DNA from: Clostridia bacterium
GTDB lineage: Bacteria > Bacillota > Clostridia > Oscillospirales > CAG-272
Length of the DNA: 13,878 bases
Direction: 5' to 3'
Assembly (NCBI GenBank): GCA_900753295.1
Contig: CAADYQ010000050.1
Location: forward strand, 1 to 13,878
The position numbers and the translations under genes are program-made. The notes under the pieces are model-generated. The model was not told the DNA's origin. It did no database searches and was given only the letters and a program-made list of their open reading frames with translations. Shown one piece after another: positions 6,548 to 13,020 of the stretch. The number at the start of each line of letters is the position of its first letter. Position 1 is the first letter of the stretch.

Positions 6548-6576
6548 TTGCAAACCGAGCCGGGATGGGTTATAAT
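6548..6576 (+). promoter_or_regulatory. Promoter of the ireB-ribF-dacF-like operon
   Basis: The -35 is TTGCAA (6548-6553) and the -10 a perfect TATAAT (6571-6576), with a 17-bp spacer. Transcription should start near 6583. The leader of about 45 nt contains a perfect hairpin, GCCCGC (6595-6600) with GCGGGC (6605-6610), that ends exactly where the ireB ribosome site begins (6611). Confidence 0.8.
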
Positions 6577-6626
6577 TAATATGGAATATAATTTGCCCGC
6601 CGGTGCGGGCAGGAAAGGCGCAACGA

Positions 6627-6899
6627 ATGATAAGCAAAGAAATAGGAAAAGAGCTTAACCGCGAAACACGTGAATTCACACGTCTCGGCGACAACGACAA
6701 TATAATACGCGAGACGCTGCTTGCGGTATACACAGCGCTTGTAGAAAAGGGCTACAACCCGATAAGCCAGATAGTGGGCTATATACTCTCGGAGGATCCC
6801 ACATATATCACCAACCACAAAAACGCACGCACGCTCATTACCCGCTTTGACCGCGACGAGCTGCTTGAGGCGCTGGTCAAATATTACCTCGGAGTATAA
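6627..6899 (+). CDS. ireB: IreB family regulatory phosphoprotein (UPF0297)
   Basis: The 90-residue product matches the IreB/YrzL family over its whole length: RETLLAVYTALVEKGYNP, ISQIVGYILSEDPTYI, KNARTLITRFDRDELLEALV and a final YYLGV. In Enterococcus faecalis, IreB is a cytoplasmic substrate of the PASTA-domain Ser/Thr kinase IreK and controls cephalosporin resistance and envelope homeostasis. The phosphorylated threonines there lie in the variable N-terminus; here Thr14 and Thr18 are the candidates (inference). The ATG at 6627 has AGGAAAGG (6611-6618) 8 nt upstream. A GTG start at 6603 in the same frame has no ribosome site and adds residues the family lacks, so I rejected it. In many Bacillota this gene lies next to alaS and ruvX. 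Here it heads an operon with ribF and a D,D-carboxypeptidase homologue. Confidence 0.95.
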   Translation: MISKEIGKELNRETREFTRLGDNDNIIRETLLAVYTALVEKGYNPISQIVGYILSEDPTYITNHKNARTLITRFDRDELLEALVKYYLGV

Positions 6900-6907
6900 G
6901 GCGCCGT

Positions 6908-7900
6908 ATGTACGGTATTGAGTTTATTCCCCTTTCGCCGGACTGTCCGCCGGAGGGCAGCTTTGACTGCGCGCTGGCTCTCGGCTGCTTTGACGGCTTT
7001 CACACCGCGCACAGGCTGATAGCGGACGCCGCCGTAAGCCTTGCCGCGCACAGCGGGGCCGTTGCCGGGGCGTTCTGCTTTCGCGAGCCTCCGGCGGCGT
7101 TTTTCGGCAGGGACATTCCGATAATAACAGACACGGCTGAAAAATGCCGTCTTTTTGCATCCGCCGGCCTTAAATTCGCCTTTGTAGCCGACTTTGCGGC
7201 GGTGCGCGAGCTTTCCCCCGGCGATTTTATGCGCAATATCCTCGGCGGACATTGCCATTGCCGCGCCGCCGCGTGCGGGTTCAATTTTTCCTTCGGCAAA
7301 AATGCCGCCGGAACGCCCGACGACCTTTGCGGCTTTCTCGGCGCAGACCGTGTCAGCGTCTTGCCGCCGCTCAATGCGGACGGCGTGCCGGTGAGTTCGA
7401 GCCGCATTCGCGCGCTGATCGCCGACGGGAGGATAGAAGAGGGCAACCGGCTTCTCGGGCACCCCTTCTCCATCGGCGGCAGTGTCATACACGGCAGAGG
7501 CGACGGAAAACGCCTCGGCTTTCCGACTATAAATCAGACGCCCGCTCCGGGGGTGCTTCGTCCGCTCGCGGGCGTTTATGTGAGCGCTGTCAGCCTTTAC
7601 GAGGGCGGGGCGCTGCTGCCCGCAGTGACAGACGCGGGCGTTGCCCCGACGATGGACCAAACGGGCGTGTTCCGTTATGAAACGCATCTGCTCGACTCTC
7701 CCGATACATCCCTTTACGGCACGTCGCCGCGGGTATTTCTTTTTCGCCGTCTGCGCGGCGAGCTGAAGTTTGAATCTCCCGAGGCGCTTGTGGCTCAGGT
7801 CGCCCGCGACGCCGACGCGGCGCGCAGGTACTTTGCATCTGCCGAGGACCGCCTATCCACCGATCAAATATATACGGAAACCGATCATGAAAAACAATAA
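6908..7900 (+). CDS. ribF: Bifunctional riboflavin kinase/FAD synthetase
   Basis: The 330-residue product is of normal length for prokaryotic RibF, which phosphorylates riboflavin to FMN and adenylates FMN to FAD in the cytoplasm. The N-terminal FAD synthetase domain (about 1-180) has the nucleotidyltransferase motif GCFDGFHTAH (26-35), CGFNFSFGKNAAG (123-135) and the VSSSRIRALI motif (162-171). The C-terminal riboflavin kinase domain (about 183-315) has GHPFSIGG, GFPTIN with the PTxN motif at 206-209, and Glu258 in ETHLLD, the likely catalytic base. One deviation is Ala34 where GxHxGH normally has Gly. The ribosome site AAGG overlaps the ireB stop, 8 nt separate the two genes, and the ribF end overlaps the next gene by 14 nt. 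All three are therefore probably cotranscribed and partly coupled. Confidence 0.95.
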   Translation: MYGIEFIPLSPDCPPEGSFDCALALGCFDGFHTAHRLIADAAVSLAAHSGAVAGAFCFREPPAAFFGRDIPIITDTAEKCRLFASAGLKFAFVADFAAVRELSPGDFMRNILGGHCHCRAAACGFNFSFGKNAAGTPDDLCGFLGADRVSVLPPLNADGVPVSSSRIRALIADGRIEEGNRLLGHPFSIGGSVIHGRGDGKRLGFPTINQTPAPGVLRPLAGVYVSAVSLYEGGALLPAVTDAGVAPTMDQTGVFRYETHLLDSPDTSLYGTSPRVFLFRRLRGELKFESPEALVAQVARDADAARRYFASAEDRLSTDQIYTETDHEKQ

Positions 7901-9227
7901 AACGATCTTTGGCAGACTGCCGCGCTTTTTTGCGGCGGTATTTGCCGTTCTTCTGGCGTTACAGCTCACCGCCGCGGTATACGCCGCCGATGGCGCACCG
8001 GAAGCCGCACCGTCGCTCGACGGCGTTGACGCGGCTTATGTGTACAATCTTGAAAGCGGGACCGTTGTCTGCACCAAGGACCCCGAAAAGCTGATATATC
8101 CCGCCTCGACAGCCAAGCTGATGTCGGCTTATGTGGCGCTGGGGCGGCTGTCGGACCGGCTGTCCGAAAAGGTGACGATAACCACCGATATGATCTCCGG
8201 TGTAAGCGGCACGCGCTACGGACTTTCGGACGGTGAAACGGTCACGATACGCGACCTCTTTTACATCGCCTTTACCGGGTGCTACAATGATGCGGTAACG
8301 GTGCTGGCAAAGCTGGCGGCGGGCGATCTTACATCCTTTATCGCCCTTATGAATTCCACCGCCGCCGAGCTTGGCATGACTAACACGCACTACACCAATC
8401 CCACCGGTATGCACGACAGACTTATGCGTACAACGGTTGCGGATGTGTGCCGCCTTGCCGCCGCGCTTGCGGAAAACGATTTTTATATGCGCCTGACCTC
8501 CGAGCCGAAGTATACGCTTGAGGGAAGCGACAAAAACTATACCGTAAGCAACCGCAACGAGCTTGTCTCAAAGCTCCAGAGCGGGAAATATTACAATCAG
8601 CTTTGCCGCGGCATGAACGTCGGCATGACCGAGGAATCGGGCTATTCGCTCACGACGGTCGCGGTGAAGGACAGCACGACATATATATGCGTGGTCATGG
8701 GCGGCAGGGAGACCGAGGACGGCAAAAACACCGCCTATCTTACCGCAAATTCGCTTATCGAATGGGCGTTCCGCAGCTTCGGCTACCGCGAGGTGCTCTC
8801 CACCGCCACGGTGATATCCGAGATCCCGGTCACCCTCTCGTCCGACGCCGACACGGTGCTTCTCGTCCCTGCCGAGTCCTTTTACTGCTACCTGCCCACC
8901 TCCGCCGTGATAGGCACGGATGTGACCTTTACCACCCGTCTTACCGTGGAATCGCTCGAAGCGCCGGTCAGCGCCGGAGTTTCGTGCGGGTATATCACTA
9001 TCTCGTATGACGGCAAGGACCTGCGGACCGTGCCACTTGTCACCAAGACCGCAGTTGCCGGCAACCGCCTGCTCAAGCAGATGGAGGAGATACGCGAATT
9101 CTCGCAGAGCCGTGTTTTTATCGCTACGATCGTCAGCGCGCTTGTCATCACGGTACTTTATTACGCAATACGCGCGTTCATTCGCGCTTCCCACCAGCGC
9201 AAGCACGGCGGCAGATACTATTATTGA
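7887..9227 (+). CDS. DacF/PBP5-like (peptidase S11) protein with altered active-site motifs
   Basis: From the ATG at 7887 (GGA 8 nt upstream, 14-nt overlap with ribF) the product has 446 residues. An earlier in-frame start would lie deep inside ribF. Residues 1-33 are a signal peptide, about 40-280 the S11 penicillin-binding domain, about 300-395 a beta-rich C-terminal domain like that of PBP5/DacF, and about 405-430 a membrane anchor followed by a basic tail. The SxxK motif is present as STAK (Ser74, Lys77). The second motif, normally SxN, reads C-Y-N (Cys132 to Asn134). The third, normally KTG, reads N-V-G (Asn244 to Gly246) within RGMNVGMTEESGYSL. The fold and position are right for a D-Ala-D-Ala carboxypeptidase that trims peptidoglycan stem peptides outside the membrane. 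The motif changes suggest altered activity, altered beta-lactam binding, or a non-catalytic role. The IreB-containing operon agrees with a cell-wall role. Confidence 0.88.
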   Translation: MKNNKTIFGRLPRFFAAVFAVLLALQLTAAVYAADGAPEAAPSLDGVDAAYVYNLESGTVVCTKDPEKLIYPASTAKLMSAYVALGRLSDRLSEKVTITTDMISGVSGTRYGLSDGETVTIRDLFYIAFTGCYNDAVTVLAKLAAGDLTSFIALMNSTAAELGMTNTHYTNPTGMHDRLMRTTVADVCRLAAALAENDFYMRLTSEPKYTLEGSDKNYTVSNRNELVSKLQSGKYYNQLCRGMNVGMTEESGYSLTTVAVKDSTTYICVVMGGRETEDGKNTAYLTANSLIEWAFRSFGYREVLSTATVISEIPVTLSSDADTVLLVPAESFYCYLPTSAVIGTDVTFTTRLTVESLEAPVSAGVSCGYITISYDGKDLRTVPLVTKTAVAGNRLLKQMEEIREFSQSRVFIATIVSALVITVLYYAIRAFIRASHQRKHGGRYYY

Positions 9228-9253
9228 TAGAAAAATTCATACCACCCAAGCCC

Positions 9254-9271
9254 GCGGCGCACCGTTTTTTT
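9254..9271 (+). terminator. Weak candidate terminator after the DacF-like gene
   Basis: A short stem GCGG (9254-9257) with CCGT (9262-9265), one pair being G-U, closes the tetraloop CGCA and runs into a stretch of seven T. It is the only candidate between the PBP-like gene and the acpP promoter. It is short for a terminator, so some read-through into acpP is likely. Confidence 0.35.
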
Positions 9272-9291
9272 CAATAATGTACCGAAAACTA

Positions 9292-9320
9292 TTGACACGC
9301 CGCGGATTTGGAGGTATAAT
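9292..9320 (+). promoter_or_regulatory. Perfect sigma-A promoter of acpP
   Basis: TTGACA (9292-9297), a 17-bp spacer and TATAAT (9315-9320) match consensus exactly. This agrees with the very high expression normal for acyl carrier protein. Transcription should start near 9327, about 36 nt before the ATG. Confidence 0.9.
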
Positions 9321-9362
9321 TAAAGGTGTTGCAAAGCACTATCATTTCGGAGGCTGTTTTTG

Positions 9363-9596
9363 ATGTTTGAACAATTCAAAGCACTGCTTGTTGATGAACT
9401 GCAGGTAGAAGAGGATAAGATAACCCCCGAGGCTGAACTTTCAAACGACCTCGGCATCAACTCCATCGAGCTTGCGGAGCTCGTCATGCGTTGCGAGGAA
9501 ACCTTCGGTGTTGACATCCAGGATGACGACATTCACAACTTCGTCACTGTCGGCGATGTTGTTAAGTACCTTGAGGGCCTTCAGAGCAACAACTGA
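9363..9596 (+). CDS. acpP: Acyl carrier protein
   Basis: The 77-residue acidic four-helix protein is of typical length. It carries growing fatty acids on a 4'-phosphopantetheine arm in the type II fatty acid synthase. The attachment site is Ser34 in DLGINSIEL. The usual motif is DSL and here it reads NSI, so the residue before the serine is Asn instead of Asp. Helix II and III sequences (AELVMRCEETFGVDI, VGDVVKYLE) are typical. The ATG at 9363 has CGGAGG 9 nt upstream. A TTG three bases earlier is not needed. The gene is monocistronic, between its own promoter and terminator, without fab genes next to it in this window. It could serve a special pathway instead of bulk fatty acid synthesis, but the promoter strength favours the housekeeping role. 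Confidence 0.92.
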   Translation: MFEQFKALLVDELQVEEDKITPEAELSNDLGINSIELAELVMRCEETFGVDIQDDDIHNFVTVGDVVKYLEGLQSNN

Positions 9597-9652
9597 GAGC
9601 ATTACGGACGCCGGCTGACGGCATCCTGACAAAATGCAGATCGCAAATTAAG

Positions 9653-9691
9653 AAAAACAAGGTCAGACCGTTGGGTCCGACCTTGTTTTTT
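9653..9691 (+). terminator. Strong intrinsic terminator of acpP
   Basis: AAAAACAAGGTC (9653-9664) pairs perfectly with GACCTTGTTTTT (9679-9690). An inner GACC/GGTC stem is separated from it by one A-C mismatch. The A-run and T-run make it able to work in both directions. It lies 56 nt past the acpP stop. Confidence 0.95.
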
Positions 9692-9757
9692 ATCCTTTGC
9701 CCGCCCGCAATACATAAACTGCGCCCCAGCCATATAAAATCTAACTGGAGGTGCGGT

Positions 9758-10510
9758 ATGAAAACATATAAAAACGACCTCGGAAAAACCGTGATGATCT
9801 ATATCCTGCTTTCGGCGGTGTTCTGTCTTTTGTGCTTCGGAATGGCTGCGGCGTTCCGCGCGGCGTGCGACAGTGACCGCCCGGCAGCGGGAAGCGCCGC
9901 GGAGCGGCGCACATTTGTGATCGACCCCGGTCACGGCGGCGAGGACGGCGGATGCTCGGGCAAGGACGGCACCACCGAAAAGGACATAAACCTTGCGCTT
10001 TCCGCGTCGCTTGCGGACATACTGCGCGCATCCGGTGCCGAGGCTGTGATGACACGCACCGAAGACATTCTGCTTTACGACCGCAATGTCGATTTTCACG
10101 GCAGAAAAAAGGTGCTTGACCTCAAGGCGCGGCTCGACTGCGCCAAGGCTCATCCAGATGCGGTTTTTGTGAGCATACACATGAACGCTTTCCCGGCGGA
10201 AAAGTGGCGCGGGCTTCAGGTGTGGTATTCAAAAAATGACCCAATGAGTCTGCCGCTTGCGCGCGACATACAGGAGGCGGCAAAAAATTATCTTCAGCCG
10301 GGCAACGAGCGGCGTGTCAAGGCGGCGGGGAGCGGGATATTCCTGCTTGACCGCGCCGTAACGCCCGCTGTGCTGATAGAGTGCGGCTTTCTTTCGAATC
10401 CTGAGGAATGCGCTGCGCTTTCCTCGGCGGAATATCAGAAAAAGCTCGCTCTCGTAATAGCGTATGCATGCCTTAAACAGTCCGCCGACACGCCCTCGCC
10501 TATTGACTGA
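9758..10510 (+). CDS. cwlD: N-acetylmuramoyl-L-alanine amidase, CwlD-like
   Basis: The 250-residue product has one N-terminal membrane segment or uncleaved signal (about 11-33) and an Amidase_3 domain (about 52-242). This family uses zinc to cut the amide between muramic acid and L-Ala. The zinc ligands are visible: His59 in DPGHGG, Glu74 in TEKDINL and His141 in SIHMN. The catalytic Glu208 is in IECGFLSN. DLKARLD and KWRGLQVWYS with YQKKLALVIAYA resemble CwlD, the spore-cortex amidase that works with PdaA to make muramic-delta-lactam. That assignment points to a spore former, but the subfamily call is by eye. The ATG at 9758 has TGGAGG 6 nt upstream. A longer frame from 9671 lies inside the acpP terminator and is not credible. 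No strong promoter is visible; a TATAAA at 9733-9738 lacks a good -35. That would fit a sporulation sigma factor, though I cannot assign one. Confidence 0.88.
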   Translation: MKTYKNDLGKTVMIYILLSAVFCLLCFGMAAAFRAACDSDRPAAGSAAERRTFVIDPGHGGEDGGCSGKDGTTEKDINLALSASLADILRASGAEAVMTRTEDILLYDRNVDFHGRKKVLDLKARLDCAKAHPDAVFVSIHMNAFPAEKWRGLQVWYSKNDPMSLPLARDIQEAAKNYLQPGNERRVKAAGSGIFLLDRAVTPAVLIECGFLSNPEECAALSSAEYQKKLALVIAYACLKQSADTPSPID

Positions 10511-10532
10511 CGGGGGCGTGTCGTGTTATAAT
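10503..10532 (+). promoter_or_regulatory. radA promoter overlapping the cwlD stop
   Basis: The -35 TTGACT (10503-10508) lies on the last codons of the amidase gene. An 18-bp spacer and a perfect -10 TATAAT (10527-10532) follow. Transcription should start near 10539, about 30 nt before the radA ATG. radA is thus expressed independently of the amidase. Confidence 0.75.
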
Positions 10533-10569
10533 ATAAGCAGTAACATACCGGAAGCTGAGGATTTTTGAA

Positions 10570-11976
10570 ATGAAGGGCATAAAGACGATATACGTTTGCA
10601 CCTCCTGCGGATACGAAAGCCCCAAGTGGCTCGGCAAATGCCCGCAGTGCGGAGCATGGAACTCTTTTGTTGAAGACGCGGTGGAAAAGCTCTCGCCCGC
10701 CGAGGAAGCAAAAACGGCGGCAACCGAGGCGCGCCGGTCATTCACCGTCGGCGGTAGCGGCGGCAGCCGCGCCACACGGCTGGACGAAGTGACATCGGGC
10801 GACTGCATACGCTCCGCTACGGGTCTTGGCGAGCTTGACCGCGTGCTTGGCGGCGGGCTTGTGCGCGGCTCGGTGGTACTGCTGACCGGTGAACCGGGAA
10901 TAGGCAAATCCACTCTGCTTTTGCAGATATGCGGCATACTCGGCGCCACGCGCCGCGTGCTTTACGTCTCCGGCGAGGAATCCGGCGACCAGATAAAACT
11001 GCGCGCCACGCGTCTCGGCGTCCGCTCGGACGGTCTTTACCTGCTTACTGAAACCAACATAGACCGCATCCTCTCCGAGGCTTCGCGGGTAAAGCCGGAC
11101 GTTATGATAATCGACTCGATACAGACGATATACACGCCGTACTCATCCTCCTCCCCCGGCAGCGTCTCGCAGGTGCGTGAATCCGCAATGGCGTTTATCG
11201 GCAAAGCCAAAAATGACGGCGTATCGGTGATCCTTGTGGGGCACGTGAACAAGGAAGGCTCAATTGCGGGTCCGAAAATACTTGAGCATATGGTGGACGC
11301 CGTGCTTTGCTTTGAGGGCGAGCACCAGCAGGCGTACCGCATAATCCGCGCGGGCAAAAACCGCTACGGCTCTACCAACGAGATAGGCGTTTTTGAAATG
11401 ACCGACCGCGGGCTTGAGGAGGTCCCCAATCCCTCCGAGATACTGCTTGCGGGCAGACCGAAAAAGGTATCCGGCAACTGTGCCGCGTGTACGATAGAAG
11501 GAACACGCCCGATAATCGCCGAAATACAGGCTCTCGTCAGCCCCACTACCTTCCCCGCCCCGCGCCGTACCGGGAACGGTGTGGATTACAACCGTATGTG
11601 CCTGTTGCTTGCGGTGCTTGAAAAACGCCTCGGTCTTCGCTTTTCGGCAAATGACGTTTACCTGAATGTCATCGGCGGTCTGCGGCTGGACGAGCCCGCC
11701 GCAGACCTTGCAACGGCGCTCGCTATGATATCCTCGATCACCGACAAGCTGATCCCGGACGATCTTGTGGCAATAGGCGAGGTCGGACTGGCGGGAGAAT
11801 GCCGCGCCGTGGCTTCGCTTGAAAACCGCGTGCGCGAGGTGGAACGCCTCGGTTTTTCACGCGCGGTCGTTCCCTACCGCAACATTGAAAAGCGCCCCAT
11901 CGACTGCCGGATCAAGCTGATACCGATAAAAAGCGTTTACGAGCTCCTGCCGCTTCTCACCGCGCCGGAGAGATGA
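10570..11976 (+). CDS. radA: DNA repair protein RadA (Sms)
   Basis: The 468-residue product is full length for RadA, a RecA-like ATPase and branch-migration helicase that extends RecA-made recombination intermediates. Cysteines 10, 13, 24 and 27 form the N-terminal zinc ribbon. The ATPase domain has the Walker A motif GEPGIGKST (107-115), the Walker B VMIIDSIQT (178-186) and the RadA-specific motif KNRYG (263-267). The C-terminal part (about 290-465) is the Lon-protease-like domain without protease residues (NVIGGLRLDEPAADLATALAM, VAIGEVGLAGECRAV). TGAGG lies 9 nt before the ATG. Its own promoter overlaps the end of the amidase gene, and a bidirectional terminator follows within 10 nt of the stop. 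Confidence 0.97.
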   Translation: MKGIKTIYVCTSCGYESPKWLGKCPQCGAWNSFVEDAVEKLSPAEEAKTAATEARRSFTVGGSGGSRATRLDEVTSGDCIRSATGLGELDRVLGGGLVRGSVVLLTGEPGIGKSTLLLQICGILGATRRVLYVSGEESGDQIKLRATRLGVRSDGLYLLTETNIDRILSEASRVKPDVMIIDSIQTIYTPYSSSSPGSVSQVRESAMAFIGKAKNDGVSVILVGHVNKEGSIAGPKILEHMVDAVLCFEGEHQQAYRIIRAGKNRYGSTNEIGVFEMTDRGLEEVPNPSEILLAGRPKKVSGNCAACTIEGTRPIIAEIQALVSPTTFPAPRRTGNGVDYNRMCLLLAVLEKRLGLRFSANDVYLNVIGGLRLDEPAADLATALAMISSITDKLIPDDLVAIGEVGLAGECRAVASLENRVREVERLGFSRAVVPYRNIEKRPIDCRIKLIPIKSVYELLPLLTAPER

Positions 11977-11983
11977 TCGCCGC

Positions 11984-12027
11984 AAAAAAGCACCGCCGCA
12001 CGTCTTACGACCTGCGGTGGTGCTTTT
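11984..12027. terminator. Bidirectional terminator between radA and the AraC gene
   Basis: AAAAGCACCGCCGCA (11986-12000) pairs with TGCGGTGGTGCTTTT (12013-12027) through 15 base pairs, one G-U, around a 12-nt loop. The plus-strand side ends in TTTT and the minus-strand side in six T (11984-11989). The stop codon and last eight codons of the AraC-family gene lie inside the hairpin, so it serves both convergent genes. Confidence 0.95.
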
Positions 12028-12880
12028 GATATTCCGACGGCAGACATCCCATTATGCGGCGGAACGCCGCAATAAACGACGTTTGATTCCCAAAACCGAC
12101 CGCATAGCAGACATCGGCAACGCTCATGCTCTCAAGAAGCGCAAGGCTTGCCGAAACACGCCGCTTTGCAAGATACTCCGACGGCGTAACGTTGAAATGC
12201 GCACGGAATCGGCGCGAAAGATGCTCGCGGCTGTAAAAAAAGCGTGCAGCTACCTCCGACACCGAGCAGATCGATGCATAATTCTCGTCAATATACCGCT
12301 TCACCTCGGCAAGCTCGCCGGTGAGCGTTCCGGCATCGTCCGCAGGTGCATCCGCCGCGGCAAGCAGACCGAAAAGAGTGGTGATATATGCCTGTGCCAG
12401 AAGCGCGCCGCACTCACCGCCGCCGAGCGCTTCCTCGGCGGCGGTGAGTATCCTTGTATATCTTCCGTCTGGCGGTAAAAAGACAGACACCGGCGCCGGA
12501 AAAGGCACTGCCTTGCCCATGTATTCAAAAAAATCCGGGAAGAAATACAGCACATATCTCTCGTACACCGACGGCGCACGAAGGCGCGCCGTGTGCATGG
12601 TCCCGGGCGGCACAAACACCACGCATCCGGAATGCGGTGTGTAAACGGCATCGCCGACGATATATTCGACATCGCCGCCGACATAAATTATCAACTCCCC
12701 GTAGTCGTGGCTGTGCATTCCTTCGCGAAAGCTCTCGCGCGTATATGACGTTGTACGGTGCGAAAATATCATTGCGCTGCCGATCTCGGTGTCGGTCCAT
12801 CCGTAGCGGCTGATATGCTCCGCACCGCTACCGCCGCGGTAGTCGCCGCGGCTCTCGCGTATCCTTACGTATTGCTCCAT
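12005..12880 (-). CDS. AraC family transcriptional regulator with cupin sensor domain
   Basis: The 291-residue product has an N-terminal cupin-type sugar-sensing domain (about 35-120) with HSHDYGELIIYV (His56, His58) and VPPGTMH, and a C-terminal AraC/XylS double helix-turn-helix (about 189-287). Within the latter, ICSVSEVAARFFYSREHLSR is the first helix-turn-helix and SVADVCYAVGFGNQTSFIAAFRR the conserved second, with the usual G-F/Y-x-x-x-x-F signature. Such proteins normally activate a neighbouring carbohydrate gene set. AAAGGA lies about 4 nt before the ATG at 12880. It is divergent from an FAD-dependent oxidoreductase gene, 140 nt away, which is its likely target. The ligand is unknown. 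Its last codons are basic (KHHRRS) because they form part of the terminator stem. Confidence 0.93.
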   Translation of the reverse strand: MEQYVRIRESRGDYRGGSGAEHISRYGWTDTEIGSAMIFSHRTTSYTRESFREGMHSHDYGELIIYVGGDVEYIVGDAVYTPHSGCVVFVPPGTMHTARLRAPSVYERYVLYFFPDFFEYMGKAVPFPAPVSVFLPPDGRYTRILTAAEEALGGGECGALLAQAYITTLFGLLAAADAPADDAGTLTGELAEVKRYIDENYASICSVSEVAARFFYSREHLSRRFRAHFNVTPSEYLAKRRVSASLALLESMSVADVCYAVGFGNQTSFIAAFRRIMGCLPSEYQKHHRRS

Positions 12881-12944
12881 TCTATCCTTTTATCTTTCCG
12901 ATAATATCACAAACATTAAAATCACCCGTCACACAAGCGGTAGT

Positions 12945-12958
12945 TTTTATGTTTTATG
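12945..12958 (+). repeat. Tandem 7-bp repeat in the araC-type/oxidoreductase intergenic region
   Basis: TTTTATG occurs twice without a gap (12945-12951 and 12952-12958). It lies between the regulator start and the oxidoreductase start, directly upstream of a possible plus-strand -10 TATACT (12964-12969) that has no good -35. Tandem direct sites touching the -35 region are typical of AraC activators, so this is a candidate binding site. Confidence 0.45.
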
Positions 12959-12970
12959 TGGTTTATACTT

Positions 12971-12999
12971 ATGATATCACAACGGACGGCAAAAGTCAA
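12971..12999 (-). promoter_or_regulatory. Promoter of the AraC-family gene
   Basis: On the minus strand the -35 is TTGACT (12999-12994) and the -10 TATCAT (12976-12971), with a 17-bp spacer and an extended TG before the -10. Transcription should start near 12964, leaving a leader of about 84 nt that covers the tandem TTTTATG repeats. The sequence just outside also forms a CGGAC/GTCCG inverted repeat (12983-12987, 13000-13004). Confidence 0.75.
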
Positions 13000-13020
13000 G
13001 TCCGCAAAAAGGAGTTTATA

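Noticed and set aside
6884..7687. 267-codon minus-strand frame opposite ribF
   Set aside because: It is the antisense of a complete RibF with all family motifs. The translation is low complexity and there is no promoter.
8568..9206. 212-codon minus-strand frame opposite the DacF-like gene
   Set aside because: It is antisense to a clear S11-family protein and has no ribosome site or domain signature.
12017..12478. 153-codon plus-strand frame opposite the AraC-family gene
   Set aside because: It begins inside the radA terminator and lies antisense to a convincing helix-turn-helix regulator.
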